From NCBI GenBank assembly GCA_045105235.1, contig JBGCDH010000011.1:1-64000 (forward strand): a DNA stretch of 64,000 nucleotides, given 5' to 3'. The notes beneath the pieces are model-generated. The model did not search any database, was not told where the DNA came from, and was given only the letters and a program-made list of their open reading frames with translations. Positions 31,519-40,027 of the stretch are shown one piece after another (within the stretch, counting starts at the first letter, position 1; each line of letters begins with the position of its first letter). The translations under genes and the position numbers were made by a program. Origin of the DNA: GCA-2684655 sp045105235. Its GTDB lineage: Bacteria > Planctomycetota > UBA1135 > UBA2386.

Positions 31519-34203
31519 GTGCAAGGGATGGGCTTCGTGACGGGCTTGGTCGCGCACCCGACGACATTCGACATCTACATCAAGACGGACGTCGGCGGCA
31601 TCTATCGCCTCGACCGCAGCAACTGGCGCTGGATTCCTCTGATGGACCAGCTGCCGTTTGCCGAAGCGGAGTCGTTTGATGTCGCGAGCCTCGCACTCGA
31701 CCCGCAAGACGCCAACACCATCGCGATCGTCGCCATGCGCGATAGCGGCGTGCAAAGCCCCAACGGCGGCAACTACGGCTTCGGCGAAGTGCTGGTCAGC
31801 AACGATGCTGGCCAAAGCTGGGCTCCCCAAGGCCTGTTGCCGCTCGGCATCCGCGTCGGGCCCAACGGCGAGTATCGAGGGTTCTCGGGAGAGCGGCTCG
31901 CGATCGATCCCAACGTTGCCGGCCGCATGCTGCTGGCAACCCGCGTCGACGGCGTGTTTGTGCGGCAACAAGCAGGTGCCGGCCTCTGGACGCAATCAAA
32001 CGGTACGCCAACGGTCACGGCCTGGAACAACGGCGACCCCAACGACCTTGAGTATGCCGGCAATACACCCGGCCATACGTTTGCGCTGTTTGATCCGAAC
32101 AGCGCAACGCTCGCCAACGGCGCAACCAGCGTCGCCTACTTTGGCGATCACGAGTCTGGCGTCTACCGCAGCACCGACGGCGGCTTGAGCTGGAGCTTGC
32201 TCGCTGGCTCACCGATTCACGCAGTGCACGGCATGGTTCAGCAGGACGGTCGGCTCTACGTCAGCTGCGCACGCTACGCCGTGGGCCCCGACCAGAGCCT
32301 GCCCGAGATCGGCTCAGTTCATCGCTTCGACCCGGCAAGCAGCAGCTGGACGGACATCACTCCGTCGCTACCAGGCCAGCCGGGCAGCCGCGACAACCGC
32401 CCCTACGCCGGTCTCAGCTCGCACCCCTCTGACCCCGCGCAGTTGGTGCTGACGGCGGGAGCTGGACCGGTGCTGTACCGCACGTATGACCGCGGCAACA
32501 CGTGGCAGCGCATCGAGCCGAACAACGCCTCCCAACAGCCCTCGTATTGGGAACAGCCCAGCCAGCAGAACTTCTTCACGTCGCCTGGTAGCTGGGGCAC
32601 GGTCAGCGTGCTGATGGATCCGTCGGCCCCCGAACGCCTCTTCCAAACCAACGGCTTCGGCGTCATTCGAACGGACAACCTCGCCGCGACCACGCCCAGC
32701 TGGACGTGGACGATGGACAACCTCGAGGAGCTGGTCATCCACAACGTGGTTAGCCCGCCCGTGCCCTTTGAAGAAGGCGGAGCCGACCTGCTGATGGCCT
32801 GCATGGACGAAGTCGGCCTACGCATCGAAAGCTTCAACGAAGTCCCAACCGTCAAAGTCTCGAAGCCGATCTTTCTCGGCCAGGCAAACGCCATCGCCTA
32901 CAGCTACCAGAACCCCCAGTTCGCGGCGTGCGTCGGCTGGGACACCTGGCAACCGACAAGCGCGCTTACCGGGTTCACCAGCGACAACGGACAGACGTGG
33001 ACCTCGTTCGCCGACGAATCACCGGGCGTTGGTGGCGGTCTGGGCATGAGCGCGACGAACCCGCAGAACATGGTTTGGGAGCCATCGCAAGGTGCTCTGC
33101 ACTACACGACGGACGGTGGCGCATCCTGGACGCTTGGCCGCAACCTGGACGCTGCGTTCGATCCGAACAATCCGCAAACCTATTGGCGGCTCGAAAGCGC
33201 CTGGGGCGTGCAGAACCCGTGGTGGATCGGCGAACACATCGCCGCCGACAAGGTGGACGGTGGCCGTTTTTATCGGCTCAGCTACGGCAAGTTTTTCTAC
33301 TCGACCGACGGCGGGGCGAACTGGCGCGAGGGCTTTGACACGGCCGCGCTCGGCGGCAACGGGCCGTTTGCCTACACGGTGCACGCGCGCCTCGTCACGC
33401 ACCCGACACGCACTGGCGAGGTCTACATTTGCGAGGTGCCAAACAGCGACCAGACGCTGCTGCCACCTTGGCGCAGCACCGACGGAGGGCAGACGATCCA
33501 AGCGATGCCTGGGCTGCAGTGGGCCACACAGGTTGCGTTCGGGCTTGGCGATCGTGCCGCGGTGCCGTTCGTCTACGTGCACGGCGTGCCGCTAGGCGAG
33601 ACCGAAGAAGGTATTTGGCTGTCCCGCGACGACGGCCAATCGTGGGAACTCGTCAGCGACCCGGCCGTCGACAAGTTCGCGCGCATCACGTCACTCGAAG
33701 GCGACATGAGGAGGCGACTCCGCGTCTACGTCGGCACCAACGGGCGCGGCGTCAAGGTCGGTCAGTACGACGGCACCACGGCGAGGCTGCGTTCGTTTGG
33801 AGATGCTTGCGGCCCGACCAGCGCTCCCTTCACACAAACTGCCGACCCGCTGCCAACGCTCGGCGCGGCTGTGAGCTATCGGGCCAGTGGCGCGTGGAAC
33901 AATGCGGTCGGACTGTTTGTGCTCGGTGACTCCGACCAGAACATGCAAGGCCTGCCGCTGCCGCTGTCGCTGGCAGCCATCGGCGCCGGCAGTGCCGGCT
34001 GTTTCGCCTACACCAACCTGGTCGCGTCGCTTGCCTCCGTGAGCAGTCCATCGGGCGAACTCGTGCAGCAGGTCGCGGTGCCCAACAACAGCGCACTCGT
34101 CGGCTTCACGTTTTTCTCTCAGCACTACACCTTCGGCAGCGGCAGCGGCGGCGCTACCGCCCTCTGGTCGTCCAACGCGATCGAGACCCGTGTTGGCTAC
34201 TGA
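31519..34203 (+). CDS. GH74-like secreted beta-propeller glycosidase (signal peptide apparently out of frame)
   Basis: 894 residues from the first in-frame start (a GTG); the frame is also open for some 14 codons upstream, which read LPWTWKNANVQGMG, as GH74 domains usually begin. The IYIKTDVGGIYRLD block carries the Asp that is a catalytic residue in xyloglucanases. Many BNR-type Asp-box units follow (STDGGLSWS, STDGGANWR, SRDDGQSWE), consistent with two seven-bladed propellers. The last 110 residues (GLPLPLSLAAIGAGSAGCFA, PNNSALVGFTFFSQ) form the C-terminal module shared with other secreted proteins in this window. The likely substrate is a beta-glucan or xyloglucan-type polymer. Confidence 0.75.
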   Translation: MQGMGFVTGLVAHPTTFDIYIKTDVGGIYRLDRSNWRWIPLMDQLPFAEAESFDVASLALDPQDANTIAIVAMRDSGVQSPNGGNYGFGEVLVSNDAGQSWAPQGLLPLGIRVGPNGEYRGFSGERLAIDPNVAGRMLLATRVDGVFVRQQAGAGLWTQSNGTPTVTAWNNGDPNDLEYAGNTPGHTFALFDPNSATLANGATSVAYFGDHESGVYRSTDGGLSWSLLAGSPIHAVHGMVQQDGRLYVSCARYAVGPDQSLPEIGSVHRFDPASSSWTDITPSLPGQPGSRDNRPYAGLSSHPSDPAQLVLTAGAGPVLYRTYDRGNTWQRIEPNNASQQPSYWEQPSQQNFFTSPGSWGTVSVLMDPSAPERLFQTNGFGVIRTDNLAATTPSWTWTMDNLEELVIHNVVSPPVPFEEGGADLLMACMDEVGLRIESFNEVPTVKVSKPIFLGQANAIAYSYQNPQFAACVGWDTWQPTSALTGFTSDNGQTWTSFADESPGVGGGLGMSATNPQNMVWEPSQGALHYTTDGGASWTLGRNLDAAFDPNNPQTYWRLESAWGVQNPWWIGEHIAADKVDGGRFYRLSYGKFFYSTDGGANWREGFDTAALGGNGPFAYTVHARLVTHPTRTGEVYICEVPNSDQTLLPPWRSTDGGQTIQAMPGLQWATQVAFGLGDRAAVPFVYVHGVPLGETEEGIWLSRDDGQSWELVSDPAVDKFARITSLEGDMRRRLRVYVGTNGRGVKVGQYDGTTARLRSFGDACGPTSAPFTQTADPLPTLGAAVSYRASGAWNNAVGLFVLGDSDQNMQGLPLPLSLAAIGAGSAGCFAYTNLVASLASVSSPSGELVQQVAVPNNSALVGFTFFSQHYTFGSGSGGATALWSSNAIETRVGY

Positions 34204-34268
34204 CGGCTTCGGCACCTTCCGCGGAAGCGTGACTTGACGCCGCCGCGAGCGCCGCGGATCGTCGGAGC

Positions 34269-34997
34269 GTGTCGACACCCGACGATAGCCAACTGCTGGC
34301 GCAGGCCCACGTCGTGCTCATCCGACCGCGATGGGCGCGCAACTTGGGCTCTGCGGCCCGAGCGATGAAGAACTTTGGGCTGCAGCGTCTGACGCTCGTC
34401 GATTCGCGCATCGGATCCTGGACCGACGCTCACCAGATGGCGGTACATGCCGGCGACGTGCTCGCCGGTGCCCGCAAGGTCGAGCACCTGGACGAGGCCA
34501 CAGCCGAAGCCCAGTGGATCATCGGCACGAGCAACCAGGCACCCGCCGGGACCCGAGTGCTATCCCCGCGCGAGGTGGCGCTTGAGTCCAAGCAACGCGG
34601 TTTGCCGCCGACGATCCTGTTTGGCGGCGAAATCCACGGGTTGGAGCCCGGTGAAATGCTGCGTTGCCACGCGGTCTCCACCGTGCCGACGCGTCCGGAG
34701 CAGTCCTCGCTCAACCTTGCGCAAGCGGTTGGGATCTACGCAGCAGAGCTCTACGCCACGCTTCAAGACGCCAGGTCGGCCAACGCTTCAGCAGCAGAAG
34801 CCGCGCCCGCTGAGCTTCTACAGCATCTAGAACGGCTGCTACGGGATCTGCTTGAGGGCTCACGCTGGGCGAGCAAGTCACGTCCGAAAAACGCCATTGC
34901 ACAGCTCATGCAGCCGCTCTACCGAGCAAACATGAGCGAAACAGAAATCCGGGCGTGGCTCGTCGCACTGGGCAAAGCCGCGCAGCGAACCGACTAG
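34269..34997 (+). CDS. SpoU/TrmJ-family RNA 2'-O-methyltransferase
   Basis: A 242-residue protein of the SPOUT superfamily. Motif 1 is VVLIRPRWARNLGSAARAMKNFGL (read in two parts), motif 2 TILFGGEIHGLEPGE, and motif 3 STVPTRPEQSSLNLAQAVGI, the knot region that binds SAM. A C-terminal alpha-helical extension follows, as in TrmJ, which modifies tRNA position 32. The start is a GTG. It is convergent with the peroxidase gene; the two stop codons are 19 bases apart and flank a hairpin. Confidence 0.85.
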   Translation: MSTPDDSQLLAQAHVVLIRPRWARNLGSAARAMKNFGLQRLTLVDSRIGSWTDAHQMAVHAGDVLAGARKVEHLDEATAEAQWIIGTSNQAPAGTRVLSPREVALESKQRGLPPTILFGGEIHGLEPGEMLRCHAVSTVPTRPEQSSLNLAQAVGIYAAELYATLQDARSANASAAEAAPAELLQHLERLLRDLLEGSRWASKSRPKNAIAQLMQPLYRANMSETEIRAWLVALGKAAQRTD

Positions 34998-35018
34998 CCC
35001 TCGCGGAAACCGCGGGCT
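34996..35018. terminator. Bidirectional hairpin between two convergent genes
   Basis: AGCCC-TC-GCGG, an AAA loop, then CCGC-GGGCT: nine base pairs with a two-base bulge. It starts inside the TAG stop of the TrmJ-like gene and ends inside the TAG stop of the peroxidase gene, so it is well placed as a shared terminator. There is no U-run on either strand, so it may not act as a classical intrinsic terminator. Confidence 0.45.
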
Positions 35019-36264
35019 ACCTCGCAGTCTTGTTGGGACCGATCGCCCGGACCGGATTTGCCTGGCTCAACCGCCGCTGCCGCGCGAACTCGTTGTCGTT
35101 TGCTTCGGCAAGACGACGATCGGTCAGCGAAAACAGAAAGGCCACAACCTGATCGACTTCTACCGGCGTCAGCCCCAACGGTTGGATCTGCGGATCTTGC
35201 CATGTATTTGGCGTGCCACCCAGATTGTAGTGCTCGACAACGTGCCACAGCGTCGCCATCGACCCGTCATGCATGTAGGGAGCTGTGAGCCCGATGTTGC
35301 GCAGCGGAGCCGTGCGAAACGCACCAACCTGATACTCGAGCTTCGAGATCAACGCGCGCCCAAGCTCTCCGTAAAGGGGCACAATGTTGGCCGAAGCAGC
35401 CACGCTCGAACCGCGATCGGCGGCACGCACTTTGGGAAAGGCCTCGCGAGCAAGCGCTTGATGGTCCAGACGTTCGAAACCGACGCCCACGTTGTGGAAA
35501 TTGCCGTCCGACAGCAGCGGCTCCCGCAGGCTCACGGGGTGGCAGGATCGGCAATGCTCGGCAAACAGTTCAAAGCCGCGCTGCGCGTCTTTGGAGAGCG
35601 CATCTTTTTGCCCCGCACGAAAGGCATCGAACGGCGCATCTACAAACACCAGGGTTCGCTGGAACGCAGCAAGAGCGCGAGCAACATCTTCAAACTGCGG
35701 TTCGCGGCCGTAGGCCAAATCAAACAGCCCTACGTATTCGGCAACTTCACGGACGCGGGCAACAACGGACTCGCGGCTCGGCATCCCCATCTCCGCGGGA
35801 TTGAGGATCGGCCCCGCCGCCTGCTCTTCGAGCGACGCGGCACGCCCATCCCAGAAGAACCGCCGCTGAAGCCCTGCGTTGAGCACGGTAGGCGCATTGC
35901 GCGTCACGGTCTGGCCGTCGATGCCAATCGACGTGCGCCGTCCATCGGCGAATCCGCGCTTCGGATCATGGCAACTTGCACAAGAGAGCGAGCGGTCGCG
36001 CGAAAGCCGCTTGTCGAAGAACAAAAGCTGACCGAGTGCGATGCGGGCCTCGTCCGGCTCGTTGCCTTCGGGAGCGAGAGCGTAGCGGGTTCGGTAGTAG
36101 CGCCACTGCTCCGCCGAGATGCCCGGCGGCGTCCCCAGCCAACCTTGCTCTGGCTCCAGCGACGCAAGGGCAGCGATCATGTCGGATGTGCTGCTGGGGA
36201 CGATCGGCTCCTGCCCAACCACCACCGACGTTGCCAGCGCGACGAGCCACCTGGTGCCTTTCAT
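35017..36264 (-). CDS. Di-haem cytochrome c peroxidase family protein (MauG/CcpA-like)
   Basis: A 415-residue periplasmic protein with a signal peptide (MKGTRWLVALATSVVVG). Two CxxCH haem-binding motifs, CASCH and CRSCH, lie in the order and spacing of bacterial di-haem peroxidases. Other family segments are RIALGQLLFFDKRLSRD, the first haem region ADGRRTSIGIDGQ, RNAPTVLNA, FFWDGRAASLEEQA and YMHDGSMATLWHVVEHY. Members reduce hydrogen peroxide with electrons from a small cytochrome, or modify proteins (MauG). Which of these applies here cannot be said. An extended frame upstream is unlikely to be coding. Confidence 0.9.
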   Translation of the reverse strand: MKGTRWLVALATSVVVGQEPIVPSSTSDMIAALASLEPEQGWLGTPPGISAEQWRYYRTRYALAPEGNEPDEARIALGQLLFFDKRLSRDRSLSCASCHDPKRGFADGRRTSIGIDGQTVTRNAPTVLNAGLQRRFFWDGRAASLEEQAAGPILNPAEMGMPSRESVVARVREVAEYVGLFDLAYGREPQFEDVARALAAFQRTLVFVDAPFDAFRAGQKDALSKDAQRGFELFAEHCRSCHPVSLREPLLSDGNFHNVGVGFERLDHQALAREAFPKVRAADRGSSVAASANIVPLYGELGRALISKLEYQVGAFRTAPLRNIGLTAPYMHDGSMATLWHVVEHYNLGGTPNTWQDPQIQPLGLTPVEVDQVVAFLFSLTDRRLAEANDNEFARQRRLSQANPVRAIGPNKTAR

Positions 36265-36296
36265 GCGAGAACTGTAGCCAAGCAGCTCGCGGCTGC

Positions 36297-38477
36297 CTAC
36301 TGAGGCGAACGACCGGGCTTTGGCGGCGCTGGCTTGCGGGCGAGCGGCTTGCCAGGCGTGTTCGCAAACCCCGGCCTTACCGGTGCCTGCGGCGGCCGCG
36401 CTGGAATCACGGGATCCTTGCCCGCAATCGGCGCCAGTAGCTCCGTCGCCTTGACCGCCCCGAAGCGCGCCGCAAGCTGCTTGAGGCCCTCGTTGGCTCG
36501 CTCGACACACTGACCAATCTCGCCAAACGGAGCGAGCACGGCCTCGCAGCGATCGATGCGCTGCTGCAGCTGCTTGGCCTGGTCACGCAGCTGCTCGCGT
36601 CGCGCCGACAGCTGCTGCTCCACTTCGCCCGCGACCGCGGTGCAGTAGTCCTCCAGGAAACTGGCTCGGACCCGCTCCGCGGTATCCCGCTGCAAGCGCG
36701 CGCGATACGAGTCCAACCGGCGACGCAGCTCTTCAATGTTCTTGCCGCCGAGACGCACCTGCTTTTCGCGCGGCGAAATCGGCCTCGCTGGCTCTTCGGT
36801 CGATCCAAAGACCCGCTCGTGAAGGCTGCGCGAGCGCCGCAGCAGTAGCCAATCAGAGAATGTTCGACGCACCGGCAGATGCTCGCCGCGAAGGGGCGTT
36901 GGCGGCATCCGGATCAGCGCCTGCCGGTCGGTTCGAAGGTGCACGCGACGACCGATGTCGTTGAGGTTGACCGTCGCCTTCTTCAGGTCTTGACTCAATT
37001 CCCGGTGCACCGCGAAGCCAGCCTGCCCCTGCACGACGCGCTCCGAGAGCTCTTTGCTCGCCGTGCTGGTGAGCTCTTCCTGGTAGCGAATCAGCATCGG
37101 CACGTATTCGCCCTTGAGCAGATCACGGAGACTGGCATCGGTCTCGAGCCACCCGCGCAATAGCGCGCTCTGGGCACGACCAACCGAATCGGTCGCAGAC
37201 TGTGACTGTCGCGCAAGCACCGGCCCAAGGTCGGTTCGCAGGGACGATGCCGCAGCACTCCAGTCGTGCGCCAAACAGCGGTCGACCGACTCGGCACGAA
37301 CATGCACGTCGGCCAGCTGCTGCTGCGCCTCAAGCATATGCTTCTTGACGACTGCCAGCTCGCGATGGTCGGTCATCTGCTTGCAGTCCGTGAGCAGCTG
37401 CCCCGCGCGCCGGAGGCTGTCGCCAAAGAACGCCATCACGTATTCCGGGCTTTCGAGGTAGCTGGCCAAGTCGCCGAAGAACGCATCAAAACCGTCGTCT
37501 GCGGCGCCGGTCGCGCTCTTTGGCGATGGGCTCACCGAGCCTGCAGAACCTCGCAAGCGCCGGCTGCCCGCCCGCATCAGATCGACTGGATAGCAGCGCA
37601 GACGCCCGGCCTCCGCAGCAGCCTTGAGCGGAGCACTCATGGCCAACGTCTCGAAAGCCTGCAATACACGCTGCGGATCGCTTTGCTCCAGACTTGGCTG
37701 CAGGCTGCCATCTGGGCGTAGGTCGAGCTTGTTGCTGTCGATGTTGACAATCAAGAAAATGCGGCTGAACAGCTCGAGCAGGCGACTGAACTCATCGAAG
37801 ACGTGATCGAGAAACAGGTTGTCGCTGCGCACAACAAACACCGCACTCGCTGCTGAGCTGCGGAAGTCCTTGGTCATGCCGTCATAGCCAAACTTCATGC
37901 GGCTGTAGAGCCCGGGCGTATCGACGAGCACGGCATTGGTCTTGCCGAGCTCCGCCGCGCGCACGCCCACGTCTACGCGCCGGATCGCTTCGGGGAAGTG
38001 CTGCTGCGGGTCAAACGTGATGCCAGCGGCTTCGCAGCGTCGAATGCGTTCGGCTAGATCTGAGTGCGCCTTGTCCATGCGCACTTCCAATGCGGACGCG
38101 TCTTCGTAGGTCTCGACCCCGCCGTCATAGCGAGTCAACGTGAAGCGACGGTCGTCACTGTGGCTGACGTAGACCAAACAAGGATAAGCGGGCAACGCGC
38201 TAACCTCGCTGACGTAGGTCGCCGCGAGCGTATTCATCAGCGTCGACTTGCCGCTTTTGAGCGGCCCGAAGATCAGGACATAGGCCTGCTGGTCATCGAC
38301 CTTGTCCGTAACCAATGCGAGCTGGTGCCGCACCTCAGCAAGCTGCAGGGCCAGCTGCCGACCCGGGGCGCTGGACTTGGCGTCGGATAGCGCCTGCGCC
38401 GCTCGGTCCAAGGGGTCGAGAACCGGTCGCACACGAGCGACAAACTCTTCGCACAGCTGCGTCAACAAGGTTGGCAT
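36297..38477 (-). CDS. Dynamin-family GTPase
   Basis: A 726-residue protein. The G domain has the P-loop GPLKSGKST (about 71-79), a switch region with SALPAYPC (the G2-like position), VDTPGLYSRMKFG (G3) and IFLIVNIDSNKLD (G4-like). The rest (about 370-700) is mostly long helices with coiled-coil character (ELSERVVQGQAG, then REQLRDQAKQLQQRIDRCEAV), as in bacterial dynamin-like proteins. The Pro/Lys-rich tail (about 690-726) may bind acidic lipids. The 5' region contains a tandem repeat array. Dynamin-like proteins remodel membranes; the membrane target here is unknown. Confidence 0.75.
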   Translation of the reverse strand: MPTLLTQLCEEFVARVRPVLDPLDRAAQALSDAKSSAPGRQLALQLAEVRHQLALVTDKVDDQQAYVLIFGPLKSGKSTLMNTLAATYVSEVSALPAYPCLVYVSHSDDRRFTLTRYDGGVETYEDASALEVRMDKAHSDLAERIRRCEAAGITFDPQQHFPEAIRRVDVGVRAAELGKTNAVLVDTPGLYSRMKFGYDGMTKDFRSSAASAVFVVRSDNLFLDHVFDEFSRLLELFSRIFLIVNIDSNKLDLRPDGSLQPSLEQSDPQRVLQAFETLAMSAPLKAAAEAGRLRCYPVDLMRAGSRRLRGSAGSVSPSPKSATGAADDGFDAFFGDLASYLESPEYVMAFFGDSLRRAGQLLTDCKQMTDHRELAVVKKHMLEAQQQLADVHVRAESVDRCLAHDWSAAASSLRTDLGPVLARQSQSATDSVGRAQSALLRGWLETDASLRDLLKGEYVPMLIRYQEELTSTASKELSERVVQGQAGFAVHRELSQDLKKATVNLNDIGRRVHLRTDRQALIRMPPTPLRGEHLPVRRTFSDWLLLRRSRSLHERVFGSTEEPARPISPREKQVRLGGKNIEELRRRLDSYRARLQRDTAERVRASFLEDYCTAVAGEVEQQLSARREQLRDQAKQLQQRIDRCEAVLAPFGEIGQCVERANEGLKQLAARFGAVKATELLAPIAGKDPVIPARPPQAPVRPGFANTPGKPLARKPAPPKPGRSPQ

Positions 38478-38620
38478 GGCTGCGAGCGTACGGAGCCGGC
38501 AGCCAAGACGCAGCTGCCAATCATGCAGCTATCTCGTGCCGGCAACGTGCTTTCGGAGCGCCGGATGACGCGCCCGAAGCAAAGTAGCTTGGAAAGTGCT
38601 GGAGGCCGGACCATGCCGCC

Positions 38621-38722
38621 CGCCTCCGCAAACAGTCCATTTGTGCAAACGATTCAACGGTTCAAACTGTCTAGCACTGCAGACGGTCCAGCGCTGCAGA
38701 CGGTCAAACCGCCCAGACAATC
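38621..38722 (-). repeat. Six tandem 17-bp imperfect repeats between the HTH gene and the GTPase gene
   Basis: Read on the leftward strand, six consecutive 17-base units begin with the same pattern [GA]A[CT]NGT[CT]TG and differ in the other 8 bases. Units are at 38706-38722, 38689-38705, 38672-38688, 38655-38671, 38638-38654 and 38621-38637. The two central units match at 15 of 17 positions. The array starts at the stop codon of the small HTH-protein gene and ends about 145 bases before the GTPase start. The period is not a multiple of three, so it is not protein coding. It looks like a row of protein-binding sites or an RNA element. Confidence 0.75.
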
Positions 38723-39092
38723 AATCGATCGCGTTGGCGATGACCTTTTGGATTTGCTCAAGGGCGCGACGAAGCGCCATGCGCTCGCGCTCACTTTCCT
38801 TCACTGCGGAGAGCACGGCGTCGAGTCCGTCGAGCTGGGTGCCGCCGCTTGTTGCCGCGGAGCGCGAGCCGGCCGGACGTCCAACCTTGCGCTTCTTGCC
38901 GCCAGCTGCGCTGCCGCCGCCGCCGCTCGCACGTGCCTTCACATTGTAGACCAGCGGCAACGAGCAGCCGACTTTCTCAGCGATATCCGCCGGCTTCATT
39001 CCAGACTTCAGTAGTTCGCGAATCTTGCCGGACTTAGACCCAGCGTCCGGCTTGCGCCCGCGCTTCTTGGTCGAATTCTTCTTGGTAGCCAT
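38721..39092 (-). CDS. Small HTH-like, lysine/arginine-rich DNA-binding protein
   Basis: A 123-residue protein. A basic N-terminus with KKRGRKPDAG (AT-hook-like) is followed by a helix-turn-helix-like segment (KIRELLKSGMKPADIAEKVG then CSLPLVYNVKAR) at about residues 23-54. A second basic AT-hook-like block follows (GKKRKVGRPAGS), then a C-terminal helix (SERERMALRRALEQIQKVIA) that could mediate dimerisation. The pattern suggests a small transcriptional regulator or nucleoid protein. Its 3' end overlaps the first unit of the 17-bp array, and its promoter region is 39093-39160. Which genes it controls is unknown. Confidence 0.7.
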   Translation of the reverse strand: MATKKNSTKKRGRKPDAGSKSGKIRELLKSGMKPADIAEKVGCSLPLVYNVKARASGGGGSAAGGKKRKVGRPAGSRSAATSGGTQLDGLDAVLSAVKESERERMALRRALEQIQKVIANAID

Positions 39093-39160
39093 TGCGACAG
39101 TGTGACAACCATGCCCCCACTCTGTAAAGAAGCGATCGTGTCTAGCTAGTAATACTTTGG

Positions 39161-39961
39161 CTACTGACAGCGGCGTGCACGTGCAAACCCACGTTTTCCA
39201 CCGACGAAGAAGGCGAGGAACTCGTGCGCCGCACTATCCGGACAGAAGCGACCCTCTGCAATCGCACACTCGGCACGCTGCCGAAAGTCACCCGGCCCGC
39301 TATAGACGGCGTGATATGCCCTCTTGAGGTCCGCCAGCACGTCGTGCGAGATGCGCTGCCGGCGCAGGCCGACGAAGTTCAAACCGCGAATTTCATTGCG
39401 CTCCGCGGCCATTGCGAATGGCGGCACGTCATATGATATGGAGGCATTGCCACCCACCATTGCCAGCCGTCCGACGCGGACAAACTGGTGAATGCCGGCA
39501 CCGCCGCCAAGAAAGCTGCCTCCTCCGACCGCAACGTGACCGGCAAGCATCACGTTGTTCGCGAGGGTTACGGCATCTCCAACGCGGCAATCGTGCCCCA
39601 CATGGCTGTTTGCCATCAGGTAACAATCCGCGCCAACTACGGTTTCACCGCCGTCTTTGACCGGCTGCCCGACGGTCACGCCTTCGCGCAGGATGCTGCG
39701 ATCACCGATCCGCACGTTTCGCTGCAACAGCCCACTGCCGCGCATCTGCGGCTGTCCACCCAGGACAACAAAGCTGTCGACGACGCAATCGACGCCAAGA
39801 CGCACGCCGCTGCGGACGATGGCGTGCTCGGCAACCGTCGATCCTCGCTCGATCTGCACCCCCGGCTCAACAATCGAAAATGCACCAACTCGAACGTCTG
39901 GCGCGAGCTGGGCGGAAGGATCAACGACCGCGCTCGGGTGGATATTGGGGGACTCGGGCAT
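39161..39961 (-). CDS. lpxA: UDP-N-acetylglucosamine acyltransferase LpxA
   Basis: A 266-residue left-handed beta-helix protein: IHPSAVVDPSAQLAPDVRVG, then many hexapeptide units (AEHAIVRSGVRLG, VRIGDRSILREGVTVGQ). The MANSHVGHDCRVGDAVTL block contains the catalytic His, followed by AGHVAVGGG and GIHQFVRVGRLAMVGGNASI. The C-terminal helical tail has RGLNFVGLRRQ. LpxA performs the first step of lipid A synthesis, so this organism makes LPS or a related lipid. The start is ATG at 39961; a TTG one codon upstream is in frame. Confidence 0.95.
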   Translation of the reverse strand: MPESPNIHPSAVVDPSAQLAPDVRVGAFSIVEPGVQIERGSTVAEHAIVRSGVRLGVDCVVDSFVVLGGQPQMRGSGLLQRNVRIGDRSILREGVTVGQPVKDGGETVVGADCYLMANSHVGHDCRVGDAVTLANNVMLAGHVAVGGGSFLGGGAGIHQFVRVGRLAMVGGNASISYDVPPFAMAAERNEIRGLNFVGLRRQRISHDVLADLKRAYHAVYSGPGDFRQRAECAIAEGRFCPDSAAHEFLAFFVGGKRGFARARRCQ

Positions 39962-40027
39962 CAAGGCGAACCGTAACCCGAATCCACAGTTCGGGAATGG
40001 TATTCGCTGCGATACGACGGCTTCCGC

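Noticed and set aside
38621..38722. CRISPR array
   Set aside because: The 17-base units are directly adjacent with no unique spacers, the repeats are imperfect, and no cas gene is in the window.
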